NCBI GenBank assembly: GCA_016929195.1
Contig: JAFGJG010000112.1
Location: 1-44,483, forward strand
Direction of reading: 5' to 3'
Source of the DNA: Thermoleophilaceae bacterium
GTDB lineage: Bacteria > Actinomycetota > Thermoleophilia > Solirubrobacterales > Thermoleophilaceae
DNA: 44,483 bases
Part shown: positions 14,041 through 22,705 of the stretch, one piece after another
Layout: the number at the start of each line of letters is the position of its first letter
How positions within the stretch are numbered: position 1 is the stretch's first letter
Program-made: the position numbers and the translations under genes
The notes under the pieces: model-generated
Told to the model about the DNA's origin: nothing
Seen by the model: only the letters and a program-made list of their open reading frames with translations
Databases searched by the model: none

Positions 14041-16035
14041 TCAGGCGGCGGACGCACGCGTTCGCAGCAGGAGCCAGGCGAAGTAGGGCGCGCCGATCAC
14101 GGCGACGACGATGCCGGACGGGATCTCGGTAGGCGCGAAGGCGAGCCTGCCGATCACGTCGCCGGCCGCGAGCAGGCTCATCCCGAGCCCGATCGCCACG
14201 GGCGTGAGCAGCAGGTGCCGGCTACCCACGAGCAGCCGGCCCGCGTGTGGCGCGACGAGGCCGACGAAGGCCGTCGCGCCGGCGACCGCCACGGCCGTCC
14301 CGGCGAGCGCGGCCCCGAGCAGCAGCAGCGCGGCGCGCGAGGCACCGAGCGGCAGCCCGAGCGCGGCGGCCGTCTCGTCGCCCAGGCCGAGCACGTCCAG
14401 CGCGCGCCCCGCGAGCAGGGCGAGCGGCAGGAGCAGGAGCGCGGGGACCGCGATCAGCCAGAGCTCCCGCCAGCCGACGCCGTACGTCGACCCGGCGAGG
14501 AAGGTGACCGCCGTGGTGGCGGCCGGGTCGGCCCGGAAGACGAGCACGGCCGTGAGCCCCGAGCAGAGGGCGGTCACGCCGAGGCCCATCAGGGCGAGCC
14601 GGACCGGCGACGCGCTGCGCGGCCCCGCCAGCGCGAGCACGGCCGCCAGCGCAGCGACGCCGCCGGCGACCGCCGCGACCGACAACCCCCAGGCCGGGAC
14701 GGAGGACGCGAGCAGGAGCAGGGCGAGCGCGCCGACCGACGCGCCGCCCGTGACCCCCACCACCTCGGGGCTCGCGAGCGGGTTGCGCACGACACCCTGG
14801 AAGATCGTGCCCGCAGCCGCCAGGCAGCCGCCGGCGAGCATCGCCACGCCGAGCCGCGGGGCGCGCAGGTCGATGGCGAGGTCGGCCAGCGGGCTGCCCG
14901 CGCCCGCGGCCGCGCGCGCCAGGTCCGCCGGCCCGACCGTCAGCTCCCCGAGGCAGAGGCCGGCGAGCGCGCTGCACGTGAGGAGCGCCGGGACGGCCAG
15001 GGCCAGCCCGCGCCGGCGCGAGAACCCTGCGCCCTCGGTAACGACCGGCGCGACGTCCGCGGGCAGCCGGCGTGCGACGAGGATCAGCACCGGCGCGCCG
15101 AGGATCGCGCACGTCACCCCCACGGGCATCTCCGCGTCCGCCCCGAGCGCCAGGCGCCCGATCACGTCCGCGAGCAGCACGAGCGCGCCGCCCCAGGGAA
15201 CGGCCACCGCCAGGAGCTCCCACCGGGAGCTCGCCCCGCTCGCGCGCGCGACCGCCACGGCGGCGAGGCCCACGAACGCGATCGGCCCGGACACGCCGAC
15301 CGCCGCCGCGGTGAGGACGACGGCCGCCGCGGCCGCGGCGACGGTGACGGCGCGCGTGCGCTGTCCGAGCGCACGCGCGGCCGGGGCGCCCAGCACCGCC
15401 ACGTCGAGCGGCCGCGCGAGGACGAGCGCCGCGCCGAGCGCCACGGTGGCCACCGCGGCCGCCGCCTCGACGTCGTCCCAGCCGAGCTGCACCAGCGATC
15501 CGGCGCCCCAGAAGAAGAGGTCGGCCGTGCGCGTCTCGTCCAGCAGCTGGATCGCCGACGTCAGGGCGGCCAGCGCGAGGCTCACGGCCATGCCCGCCAG
15601 GACGAGCCGGAGCGGACCGGCCCGCGCCGCCAGCGCGAGCGCGAGGACCACGAAGCCGCCGATGGCCACGCCGGCGCCTGCAACGAGCACGGCGCTGAGC
15701 CCGCCGCCGCCCGACCCGACGGTCGCCCAGAGCGCGATCGCGAGCCCCCCTCCTGCGGTCAGCCCGAGCGTGCCCGGCTCGGCCAGCCGGTTGCGCGTGA
15801 GTGCCTGGAGCAGCACCGCCGACGCGGCCAGCGACCCACCGGCGACCACCCCCGCCGCGGCGCGCGGGGCGCGCACGCTCTGCACGACGCCGTCCTCGAC
15901 CGTGCCGTTCGGGTCGAAGAGCCCGGTCAGGACCTGGCTCGCTGCGACCCCGCCCGACCCCTGGAGCATGTCGGCGAACGCCGCCAGGACGAGCACCGCC
16001 AGGCCGGCGCCGGCGACCCACAGCGAACGGCGCAT
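14041..16035 (-). CDS. Fused double permease of a metallophore ABC transporter (FhuB-like), copy 2
   Basis: 664 residues, a second FhuB-type double FecCD permease, clearly paralogous to 7240-9240 along its whole length (VRAPRAAAGVVAGGSLAASA, LTRNRLAEPGTLGLTAGG, VVRNPLASPEVVGVTGGASV, ending in EIPSGIVVAVIGAPYFAWLL). Some twenty hydrophobic helices are expected. No ATPase lies next to it, so it probably borrows the FhuC-like ATPase at 6461. It is convergent with the second binding-protein gene, its likely partner. The ATG (16033-16035) shares its A with the last base of the box at 16035-16048, giving a predicted leaderless message. Confidence 0.93.
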   Translation of the reverse strand: MRRSLWVAGAGLAVLVLAAFADMLQGSGGVAASQVLTGLFDPNGTVEDGVVQSVRAPRAAAGVVAGGSLAASAVLLQALTRNRLAEPGTLGLTAGGGLAIALWATVGSGGGGLSAVLVAGAGVAIGGFVVLALALAARAGPLRLVLAGMAVSLALAALTSAIQLLDETRTADLFFWGAGSLVQLGWDDVEAAAAVATVALGAALVLARPLDVAVLGAPAARALGQRTRAVTVAAAAAAVVLTAAAVGVSGPIAFVGLAAVAVARASGASSRWELLAVAVPWGGALVLLADVIGRLALGADAEMPVGVTCAILGAPVLILVARRLPADVAPVVTEGAGFSRRRGLALAVPALLTCSALAGLCLGELTVGPADLARAAAGAGSPLADLAIDLRAPRLGVAMLAGGCLAAAGTIFQGVVRNPLASPEVVGVTGGASVGALALLLLASSVPAWGLSVAAVAGGVAALAAVLALAGPRSASPVRLALMGLGVTALCSGLTAVLVFRADPAATTAVTFLAGSTYGVGWRELWLIAVPALLLLPLALLAGRALDVLGLGDETAAALGLPLGASRAALLLLGAALAGTAVAVAGATAFVGLVAPHAGRLLVGSRHLLLTPVAIGLGMSLLAAGDVIGRLAFAPTEIPSGIVVAVIGAPYFAWLLLRTRASAA

Positions 16036-16048
16036 TAGGGCACCCTAA
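16035..16048. promoter_or_regulatory. Metal-regulator box, site 3
   Basis: TTAGGGCACCCTAA on the plus strand, a near-perfect palindrome and the same 14-base motif as at 6445. Read on the minus strand the box runs straight into the ATG of the second FhuB-like permease: TAGGGT, six bases, then ATG. A regulator bound here would cover the -10 element and the transcript start together. No gene starts on the plus strand nearby, so this is a single-direction site. Confidence 0.78.
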
Positions 16049-16136
16049 CTCAATGTGTGAGGGGACCGCTCCGGGGCAGGCAACGAGGACGCGCCCACCA
16101 CGTGATCTCCGAGGTCAGCTGGCCGCCGCCGCGGAG

Positions 16137-16796
16137 CTAGGCGAGCGCGGGCAGCCCGAACTCGCTGCGGAACTCGTTCGTGTCGTGCAGGTGCGGGAAC
16201 GGCTCGTCCGGCACGTCCACGCCCAGCGCGTCCGCGAGCGGCTCCCAGCCGTCGCCGAGCTCCCAGTAGACGAGCCGGTCGGCCGGCACCTCGCGCTTGA
16301 TCGTCTCGATGCGCTCGTAGTACATCTGGCGCACCCACTCCTTGTCCTGGAAGCGTCCCTGGAAGTCGCCCTGCCAGATCAGCTTCTCGATGACGCCCCA
16401 GAGCTCGGGGGCGGGCTGCTCGCGATTCGCGTCCTGCTCCAGCTCGCCGGCCTGCGCCGCCTGCTTGACGGCGAGGATCGTGTTCGTGCAGCTCTTGTAG
16501 AAGCCGTCGAAGTCACGGACGTTGAGGAGCACGGGGATGTCCGGGAACGCGTCGACCAGCTCGCGCCACTTCGAGGCGGCCGGCCAGTCGACGGTGGCCT
16601 CCCACGGCTCGAAGACCTCGTCCCAGTCCACGGGCTCGCCGTCTGCGATCTTGATCCAGTACTCGAGGTCGCGCTGCTTGTCCTCCCCCATGATCAGGTC
16701 GATCATGTGGAAGCACGGCCCGGCGCCCAGCTCCTCGAGCGCCGCCTTCAGCGACATGGTGCCGGTTCGGCCGAAGCCGACGCCGATCATCTTCAT
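16137..16796 (-). CDS. Sulfotransferase family protein
   Basis: 219 residues from ATG 16794-16796. The N-terminal MIGVGFGRTGTMSLKAALEE (residues 3-22) is the 5'-phosphosulfate-binding loop of the Sulfotransfer_4-type family, which transfers sulfate from PAPS. PVLLNVRDFDGFYKSC (about 88-103) corresponds to the 3'-phosphate-binding strand, with Arg/Ser positions kept. The C-terminus has the YYERIETIKREVPADRLVYW and LGDGWEPLADALG segments usual for this family. The acceptor cannot be told. It lies about 50 bases downstream of the wax-ester synthase on the same strand; a 90-base gap with no feature I can name separates it from the box at 16035-16048. Confidence 0.88.
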   Translation of the reverse strand: MKMIGVGFGRTGTMSLKAALEELGAGPCFHMIDLIMGEDKQRDLEYWIKIADGEPVDWDEVFEPWEATVDWPAASKWRELVDAFPDIPVLLNVRDFDGFYKSCTNTILAVKQAAQAGELEQDANREQPAPELWGVIEKLIWQGDFQGRFQDKEWVRQMYYERIETIKREVPADRLVYWELGDGWEPLADALGVDVPDEPFPHLHDTNEFRSEFGLPALA

Positions 16797-16846
16797 CTCA
16801 GTTAACCCCCCGGTTGAGTGACGCTGGAGCGTACCCCGAACCGGGG

Positions 16847-18295
16847 TCACCCGACTGTCAGCAGATCCTGGAGCTCGTCGTCCAGCCAGTCCATCAGCCG
16901 CCAGAGGTCCGGCATCTGGTCGCGGTCGGCCACGATCCCGAAGTCGAGCTTCCCGCAGTAGCTCATCACGGTGATGTTGAGCCCCATGCCGTCGGTGATC
17001 ACCGACACCGGGTAGTTCGCCTCGAGCCGCGCGCCCGCGAGGTAGAGCGGGAACTGCGGCCCCGGGACGTTCGAGATGACGAGGTTCCAGGTCGGGCGCG
17101 CCGCCCCGCTCGAGAGCGCGAACGTGACGCGCGCGGCGCGCGAGAAGACGGCGGGCGGGATGAAGTGGTTCACGTCCTGGAGGAGCTCGGCGGGCAGCGC
17201 CCGGTGGCGCTCCTTCATGGACAGCAGCGCCCCGTGGGTCTGGCGGAGGCGCTCGACCCCGTCCTCGACGTTCGTGAACAGCGGCGCGCTCATGAGCATG
17301 ATCCGGTTGCCGTAGGTGCCGGCCTGCTCCGAGGTCCGCACCGACACGGGGATCTGGGCCACGAGCGGCTCGTCCGGCAGCTCGCCGTGCTCCTCGAGCC
17401 AGCGCCGCACCGCCCCGGCGCAGATCGACACGACCACGTCGTTCACGGTGCACTCGTGGCGGTTCTTGACGCGCTTGACCGCCTCGAGCGAGAGCCGGCC
17501 GAAGACGAAGCGCCGGTGCGGGGAGATGCGGCCGTTGAAGGTCGTGCGCGGCGCCTTGAGCGTCGTGCGCTCGAGCACCCCGCCGTCGCCACGGGTGAGG
17601 GCGCGGCCGACGGCGTCGGCCACGCGCGAGGCCACGCCGGTGCCGGGCAGCGTGTTGAACGCGGTCTCGTCGAGGTTCGGCAGCGCCGACGGCAGCGCGC
17701 GAAGGAGGCGCAGCGGGTAGCGCGGGAGGCCGAGCAGGCCGCGCGCGAGCATCTCCACCTCGGTCGGCTCCCCGTCGACGCTTCCCGCGAGCGGCTCGGG
17801 GGCGTCGCGGCCCTCGGGTGAGAGGTCGAGCAGCACGCCCATGATCTCCGCGCCCGATAGGCCGTCGATCAGCGAGTGGTGGATCTTCGTCAGCATCGCC
17901 ACGCGGTCGGCTCCGAGCCCGTGGATCAGGTAGATCTCCCAGAGCGGCCGCGCGCGGTCGAGCGGCCGCGCGACGATGCGCGCCACCTGCTCGGCGAGCT
18001 TCTCGTCGTTGCCGGGCGGCGAGAGCGCCAGCTCGCGTACGTGAAAGTCCAGGTCGAAGTCGGGGTCGTCCACCCAGTACGGGTAGTCGAGCCCGAACGG
18101 CACCTCGACGAGCCGCCAGCGGAGCGGCGGGAGCAGCGGCAGCCGCTCGGCGATCAGGTCGTGGATCGAGGCGAGCGTGAGCTTCCCGTCCGGCCGAGTG
18201 GACGGGTCGAGGATCGCAAGGCCCCCGACGTGGCCGCTCTGGCGTGCGGACTCGAGCGCCAGGAACTGCGCGTCCACACTCGTGAGCTGGCGCAC
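16847..18295 (-). CDS. Wax ester synthase/diacylglycerol acyltransferase (WS/DGAT)
   Basis: 482 residues from GTG 18293-18295, chosen because the family normally begins with an MRQLTSxDAQFLALE-like motif, exactly what follows. The catalytic HHxxxDG motif is HHSLIDG at 139-145 (TKIHHSLIDGLSGAEIM). A PLWEIYLIHGL stretch precedes it and NLVISNVPGPQFPLYLAGA, the second family signature, lies near the C-terminus. The enzyme joins acyl-CoA to fatty alcohols or diacylglycerol at the membrane or lipid-droplet surface to make storage lipids. It begins 17 bases after the stop of the dioxygenase gene, so the two are probably co-transcribed. Confidence 0.94.
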   Translation of the reverse strand: MRQLTSVDAQFLALESARQSGHVGGLAILDPSTRPDGKLTLASIHDLIAERLPLLPPLRWRLVEVPFGLDYPYWVDDPDFDLDFHVRELALSPPGNDEKLAEQVARIVARPLDRARPLWEIYLIHGLGADRVAMLTKIHHSLIDGLSGAEIMGVLLDLSPEGRDAPEPLAGSVDGEPTEVEMLARGLLGLPRYPLRLLRALPSALPNLDETAFNTLPGTGVASRVADAVGRALTRGDGGVLERTTLKAPRTTFNGRISPHRRFVFGRLSLEAVKRVKNRHECTVNDVVVSICAGAVRRWLEEHGELPDEPLVAQIPVSVRTSEQAGTYGNRIMLMSAPLFTNVEDGVERLRQTHGALLSMKERHRALPAELLQDVNHFIPPAVFSRAARVTFALSSGAARPTWNLVISNVPGPQFPLYLAGARLEANYPVSVITDGMGLNITVMSYCGKLDFGIVADRDQMPDLWRLMDWLDDELQDLLTVG

Positions 18296-18312
18296 GGCGC
18301 CAGCATCCAGCT

Positions 18313-19233
18313 TCAGCTGGTGCGCGTCAACCTGGGGTTCTGAATCGGCGTCAGCGTCCGCTCGACCTGGTCGCGGTAGCGCTCGAAGTTCGGCGGGAGC
18401 GACAGCCGCTCGCCCAGGTGCTCCGCGTCCTCGTCGGTCGCGAACCCGGGGCCGAGCGTCGCTATCTCGAAGAGCACGCCCGAGGGCTCGCGGAAGTAGA
18501 TCGAGCGGAAGTAGAAGCGGTCGATGACCGGCGTGACCTGGGCGCCCGCCTGGCGGAGCCGCTGCTGCCAGGCCTCGTGCTCGTCCATCCCGGAGGCCCA
18601 CGCCACGTGGTGGACCGTGCCGGCGCTCTGGACGCCGGCCTGCTCGGGCGGGTCGTCGTAGACGTAGCGCCCGCCGCGCCGCTCGCCGCGCGCCTCGTAG
18701 GCATCCCCGTCACGCTCGAACCCGAGCACGTCCTCGAGCAGCGCGCGGCTCGCCTCGGGACGCGCCGAGAAGGCCCGCACCGTGTCGAAGCCGCGCAGCG
18801 CGTGCTCGGCCGGCACCTCCGGGTGGTCGGCGATCAGCGGGTCGTCGCCGCTCTCGTCCACGGCGAGCTCGTGCGCCAGGCCCTCGGGGTCGGCGAAGCG
18901 CAGCCGGGCGTCCTCGCGGAGGCTCTCGACGCCCTCCGCGGCGAGGCGCTCGGCCCAGAAGCCGATCGAGGCCGGGCTCGCGACCCGCCAGACGATCGTG
19001 TGCACCATGCCGGCGCCCGCACGCCCGGGCCGGGCGCCCGGGTACTCGAAGAAGGTGAGGTCCGAGCCGGCGCTGCCCTTCTCGTCCGCATAGAAGAGGT
19101 GGTAGACGGTCGGGTCGTCCTGGTTGACCGTCTTCTTCACGAGCCGCAGCCCGAGCACGCGTGCGTAGAAGTCGACGTTTCCGGGCGCGTCGCCGGTGAT
19201 GGCGGTGATGTGGTGGATCCCCTCGAGCTTCAT
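18313..19233 (-). CDS. Ring-cleaving dioxygenase / VOC family protein (MhqO/PcpA-like)
   Basis: 306 residues with two glyoxalase/VOC repeats: residues 1-135 (LEGIHHITAITGDAPGNVDF, TFFEYPGARPGRAGAGMVHT) and about 145-270 (FDTVRAFSARPEASRALLED, GTVHHVAWASGMDEHEAW, FREPSGVLFEIAT). His8, the His in TVHHVAW and the Glu in VLFEIAT fit the 2-His-1-carboxylate iron site. The N-terminal GIHHITAITG and the TVNQDDPTVYHLFYADEKGS motif place it in the MhqO/PcpA group that opens hydroquinone-type rings or detoxifies quinones. ATG at 19231-19233. Divergent from the diguanylate cyclase; the 63 bases between them hold isolated TTAG/CTAA half-sites only. Confidence 0.87.
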   Translation of the reverse strand: MKLEGIHHITAITGDAPGNVDFYARVLGLRLVKKTVNQDDPTVYHLFYADEKGSAGSDLTFFEYPGARPGRAGAGMVHTIVWRVASPASIGFWAERLAAEGVESLREDARLRFADPEGLAHELAVDESGDDPLIADHPEVPAEHALRGFDTVRAFSARPEASRALLEDVLGFERDGDAYEARGERRGGRYVYDDPPEQAGVQSAGTVHHVAWASGMDEHEAWQQRLRQAGAQVTPVIDRFYFRSIYFREPSGVLFEIATLGPGFATDEDAEHLGERLSLPPNFERYRDQVERTLTPIQNPRLTRTS

Positions 19234-19296
19234 GACGTCGAGGTTAGCCCGCGCTCAGAACCTAAAGACGCCCTGACTGGTGCCGATCTAGTGCCT

Positions 19297-20355
19297 ATGG
19301 CTGCGAAGTCGTGGCTCTGCCGCGACGACATGGACCGCCAGCGGCTGCTCGACATGGACGGACGCATCGGGCCCGTGCGTCGCATCTCAATCGGCGTCAT
19401 CGCCGTGGCGCTCGCCGCCTGCGGTCCCTGGCTGGGCTGGTGGACGCTGATCCCGCTGGCCGTGGCGGCGGCCGGCTTCCAGGTGGCGGAGCGCTTCAAG
19501 GAACGCGTCGAGCGGCCCGAGTACCTGCTGTTCGCCGCCTGGGTGGGTAGCGAGGTCGCGATCGCCGGCTCCGTGTACCTCACCCACGACGTCGAGACGC
19601 CGATGCTCGCCTGGCTGGCGATCCCCGTCGTCACCCTGAGCGCGCGCTTCTCGGCCCGCGGTGTCGCGCTCGGCGTGGGGGTCGCGCTGGCGCTCGCGTT
19701 CGCGGTCGCCTTCGGCAGCGACAGCCAGGCGATCGTGGACAACCCGGTGCTGCTCGTGGCCCCGCTGACGCTGATCACCTCCACGGCGATCCTCTCCACC
19801 GCGCTCATGCACTCGGACCTCCACCACCGGAGCGAGACCGTGATCGACCCGCTGACCGGGATGCTCAACCGCAAGGCGCTCGCCACCCGCGTGTCGGAGC
19901 TCGAGCAGCAGTCGCGCGTGAGCGGCGAGCCGATCGGGCTGGTCGTGGGCGACCTCGACCACTTCAAGCAGGTGAACGACTCGTGCGGACACGCGACCGG
20001 CGACGCGGTGCTCAAGGAGGTCGCCTACGAGATGCGCAAGGAGCTGCGCGCGTTCGACCTCGCGTACCGGCTCGGCGGCGAGGAGTTCCTGGTGGTGCTG
20101 CCGGGCGCCGACTCGCGCCAGGCCCAGCGGCTGGCCGAGCGGCTCCGCGAGATCATCGCGTCGGTCGAGTTCAGCGGCCAGCAGCGGCTCACGATGAGCT
20201 TCGGTGTCAGCGCGTCGCCGCGCGGACAGCTGTTCGACTACGGGCGCGTGTTCGGCGAGGCCGACATGGCCCTGTTCGAGGCGAAGCGCTCCGGCCGCGA
20301 CCGGGTGCTGCTGGCCGACGAGGCGGCCGTGCCGGCCGGGCCTGTCACCGCGTAG
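19297..20355 (+). CDS. Membrane diguanylate cyclase (GGDEF domain)
   Basis: 352 residues from ATG 19297; an in-frame GTG two codons upstream is possible. The N-terminal half has about six hydrophobic helices (from RRISIGVIAVALAACGPWLG to LLVAPLTLITSTAILSTALM) forming a membrane sensor of unknown ligand. The C-terminal GGDEF domain (about 180-340) starts with the family DPLTGMLNRKAL, continues GDLDHFKQVNDSCGHATGD and reaches the active site RLGGEEF (258-264). An RxxD inhibitory site, RAFD (251-254), lies exactly five residues before GGEEF, so the enzyme is probably active and feedback-inhibited. It makes cyclic di-GMP from GTP. Confidence 0.93.
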   Translation: MAAKSWLCRDDMDRQRLLDMDGRIGPVRRISIGVIAVALAACGPWLGWWTLIPLAVAAAGFQVAERFKERVERPEYLLFAAWVGSEVAIAGSVYLTHDVETPMLAWLAIPVVTLSARFSARGVALGVGVALALAFAVAFGSDSQAIVDNPVLLVAPLTLITSTAILSTALMHSDLHHRSETVIDPLTGMLNRKALATRVSELEQQSRVSGEPIGLVVGDLDHFKQVNDSCGHATGDAVLKEVAYEMRKELRAFDLAYRLGGEEFLVVLPGADSRQAQRLAERLREIIASVEFSGQQRLTMSFGVSASPRGQLFDYGRVFGEADMALFEAKRSGRDRVLLADEAAVPAGPVTA

Positions 20356-20395
20356 GCGCGCAGGTCCGGCCCCGGCGCCGTCGAATACCCGCCTC

Positions 20396-20641
20396 GTGGA
20401 CGACTCGCCGCAGCGGCCCAGCCCGTTCGCCTCGCTCGAGGCGTCGTCGCGCGAGCGCCTGCTCGCCGAGACCGCCGAGGCCTGGTACCACTTCGGCGAC
20501 GCGGCGGACGTGCAGGACCTGATCTCCCGCGTGGACGACTCGCTCACCTCCGGCGGGCGCAGGCTCGCCGCAGCGCTCATCTTCGCGGTGCTGTCGTCGG
20601 ACGACACGCACCTGGGCCACACGCTCGCTCAGAGCCGCTGA
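20396..20641 (+). CDS. Small hypothetical protein (81 aa)
   Basis: A GTG-started frame (20396-20398) about 40 bases after the diguanylate cyclase stop, on the same strand, with no recognisable domain. It reads like a soluble helical protein: SLEASSRERLLAETAEAWYH, FGDAADVQDLISRVDDSL, RLAAALIFAVLSSDD. The last 13 bases overlap the end of the converging lipase gene. The amino acid make-up is not the Arg/Pro/Ala-rich kind seen in shadow frames here, which favours a real gene. Moderate confidence only. Confidence 0.5.
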   Translation: MDDSPQRPSPFASLEASSRERLLAETAEAWYHFGDAADVQDLISRVDDSLTSGGRRLAAALIFAVLSSDDTHLGHTLAQSR

Positions 20642-21870
20642 GCCGCCACGAGCCACTCGCGCATCCGCTCGTAGACGTGCGGGTGGTTGAGCAGCGCCAG
20701 GTGGTGGGCGCCGCCCACATGCACGCCGTACTCCTCGTCGAAGGCGATCCGCCGGCGGCGCGACCGCCCCGACCCGCTCGGCTGCAGCACCAGCGCGTCC
20801 CCGAGCAGGCGCCCGAGCGGGTGACGGTCGCTGCGGGTGATGGTGGCCGTCACGAAGCAGTGGGTGGCCCCGTCCAGCAGCGGCACCTCGGCCAGGGCCA
20901 CCGCCGCAAGGGCGTCGGGGTCGCAATCCGTCCAGTCCTCGTCCACGAGCGAGCCCTGGCGGAGGTCGCGGATGCCGGCGCTGCGGCGGCGGAGGAAGGC
21001 GCCGAACGGGCGCACCTCGGGCAACGCGTGGAGGCCGGCGCTCATCCAGTGCACGGCCTGCGCCAGCGGCGCTCCCATGTGAGGCGTCCCGAGCGAGACC
21101 ACGTGGCGCACGTGCTCCACCCAGCGCGCGCCGCCCTCGCTCGCGTAGTGGCAGGCGCTGCGGGAGACGAGGCCGCCCATCGAGTGCCCGACGAGCGCGA
21201 CCTGCTCCACCTCCACCGGCCACGCGTCCACGAGCGCTTCGAGCAGGTCGCTGAGCGAGCGCCCGTTCTCCGAGATGTGGCGGCCCGTGTTGTAGCGGAC
21301 GTGGACCGGCGTGCAGCCGACGTCCTCGGCGAGCCTCGAGGCGTAGGTCCCGCCCAGGCGCGCGGCCCCCAGGCTCCAGGCGTGCTCCGTCTCCATCAAC
21401 CCGTGCACGAACACCACGAGCGCCGGCCGCGCGCCAGGGAAGACGCGCGCCACGGCGGAGGGCTCGAGCGCGACCGGCCGCCCGTCCACGCGCACGCACA
21501 TCGGCTCCTGGAGATCGCTGCCGCGCCGCTCCAGCTCGTCCCCGACCAGCCCGTTGATCGCGGCGAGCACCGCGCTGCCGCTCGGCGTGGTCGAGAGCTC
21601 GCGGTCCCCGGCGCGCCGTCGCAGGGCCAGCAGCTCGCCAGCGCCCCTGCCGGCCAGCGCCCCGGCGCCGCGGAGAGCCGCGTAGGCGCCCGCCGAGATC
21701 GCGTCGTGCGCGGCCCGCACCGGCGCGCCGGCGGGCCCGACGCCGTCGAAGGCGCGCTTGGCGATCGCCCGGTGGATGGCGCCGATGCCGCCGACCGCGT
21801 CGCGCAGCTCGCCGAAGGCCAGGTCGCTCAGGCCGCGCACCTCGTCGGGCCGCCGGGCGATCTCGTTCAT
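20629..21870 (-). CDS. Alpha/beta hydrolase, lipase/PGAP1-like
   Basis: 413 residues from ATG 21868-21870. After a ~120-residue helical N-terminal region (ELRDAVGGIGAIHRAIAKRA), the hydrolase core starts with LVVFVHGLMETEHAW (oxyanion-hole HG at 156-157), continues HVRYNTGRHISENGRSLSDLL, and has the nucleophile elbow LVGHSMGGLVSRSA with Ser230. SLGTPHMGAPLA follows, typical of PGAP1/lipase class enzymes. The C-terminal HHLALLNHPHVYERMREWL carries the likely catalytic His. No signal peptide. Substrate probably an acyl ester lipid, not provable. Last of the long minus-strand run, 31 bases after a peptidase-S51 gene. Confidence 0.9.
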   Translation of the reverse strand: MNEIARRPDEVRGLSDLAFGELRDAVGGIGAIHRAIAKRAFDGVGPAGAPVRAAHDAISAGAYAALRGAGALAGRGAGELLALRRRAGDRELSTTPSGSAVLAAINGLVGDELERRGSDLQEPMCVRVDGRPVALEPSAVARVFPGARPALVVFVHGLMETEHAWSLGAARLGGTYASRLAEDVGCTPVHVRYNTGRHISENGRSLSDLLEALVDAWPVEVEQVALVGHSMGGLVSRSACHYASEGGARWVEHVRHVVSLGTPHMGAPLAQAVHWMSAGLHALPEVRPFGAFLRRRSAGIRDLRQGSLVDEDWTDCDPDALAAVALAEVPLLDGATHCFVTATITRSDRHPLGRLLGDALVLQPSGSGRSRRRRIAFDEEYGVHVGGAHHLALLNHPHVYERMREWLVAAQRL

Positions 21871-21901
21871 GCGGGGTTCCTATGCCACGGCGCCCACGGC
21901 G

Positions 21902-22705
21902 TTACACGGGCCGCGCCCGCCGGCTCCCGGCCTCGCGCCGCCGGCGCGCCTCGCGGAACTCGGCGATCTCGACCGGCGCGTCCCGTCCGGCCGCGGGCGC
22001 GGGGTCGAGCAGCCGCGGTAGCACGGGCGTCTCCACCAGCCTGCCGCCGTCCGCCTCGATCCTGTGGGCGCGGGCACCCTCGCGCGCGCTGACGACCTCG
22101 ACCAGCTCGGTGCCGGCGAACAGCAGGCCTACCCCGTCGTCAACCGCGTAGCCCGGCGGCAGACCGTCCAGGACCGCCTCCGCGTAGCACGCGCGCCGGT
22201 CCGGATCGCTCCCGTGATGGACGGAGTTGCTCCCGGGCAGGAGGCCCAGGCCCGCCGCGGGCCGTGATCGCCCGTGGGACCGGGTGATGCCGTGCTCGAA
22301 CCAGCACATCGACCCCGCGCTGACCCCGCAGAGAACGATCCCGCGCTCCCACGCCTCGCGGAGCGTCTCGTCCAGTCCGTGCACCCTCCAGATCGCGAGC
22401 AGGTTGGCGAGGCTCCCGCCGCCCACGTAGATCACGTCCTGGGCCAGCAGGTGCTCGCGCGGGTCGACCGGATGCGTCCCGAGCCGGAACAGCGAGAGGT
22501 GGGACAGCCTGCCGAGCCCCCTGAACGCGCGGTGGAAGCGGTCGATCTGCTCGTCCGCGTCTCCGCCGGCCGTCGGGAGCAGGCAGATCGCCGGCTCGGC
22601 CACCGCCGGCAGGCTCGCCGCGTAGTGCTCGAGCGGCGCGTCCGAAACGGACGTCGTGAACCCGCCGCCCCCCATCGCGAGGATGCGCCGTCGCTCCTCC
22701 CTCAT
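21902..22705 (-). CDS. Peptidase S51-like (dipeptidase E / type 1 glutamine amidotransferase-like) protein, copy 2
   Basis: 267 residues from ATG 22703-22705, overlapping the preceding paralogue's stop as ATGA. The family pattern is ILAMGGGGF (8-16), ICLLPTAGGDADEQIDRF, DVIYVGGGSLANLLAIWR (90-107) and the nucleophile elbow LCGVSAGSMCWFE with Ser129. S51 enzymes (PepE, cyanophycinase) are Ser-His-Glu hydrolases acting on Asp-containing dipeptides or related isopeptides. The C-terminal 60 residues are Arg/Ala-rich and less ordered than in copy 1. An ATG ten codons later is an alternative start. Confidence 0.88.
   Translation of the reverse strand: MREERRRILAMGGGGFTTSVSDAPLEHYAASLPAVAEPAICLLPTAGGDADEQIDRFHRAFRGLGRLSHLSLFRLGTHPVDPREHLLAQDVIYVGGGSLANLLAIWRVHGLDETLREAWERGIVLCGVSAGSMCWFEHGITRSHGRSRPAAGLGLLPGSNSVHHGSDPDRRACYAEAVLDGLPPGYAVDDGVGLLFAGTELVEVVSAREGARAHRIEADGGRLVETPVLPRLLDPAPAAGRDAPVEIAEFREARRRREAGSRRARPV

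Noticed and set aside
13771-16038. Long plus-strand open frame of about 750 codons opposite the second permease
   Set aside because: Arg/Glu/Gly/Asp-rich low-complexity sequence, antisense to a clear FecCD double permease; a typical shadow of a high-GC gene.
16828-16846. Small inverted repeat ACCCCGAACCGGGGT between the wax-ester synthase and sulfotransferase genes
   Set aside because: Only a short stem without a T run; too weak in 70% GC DNA to call a terminator.
19234-19296. Isolated GGTTAG and CCTAA half-sites between the dioxygenase and diguanylate cyclase genes
   Set aside because: The halves are not arranged as the 14-base palindrome, so they are not counted as a metal box.
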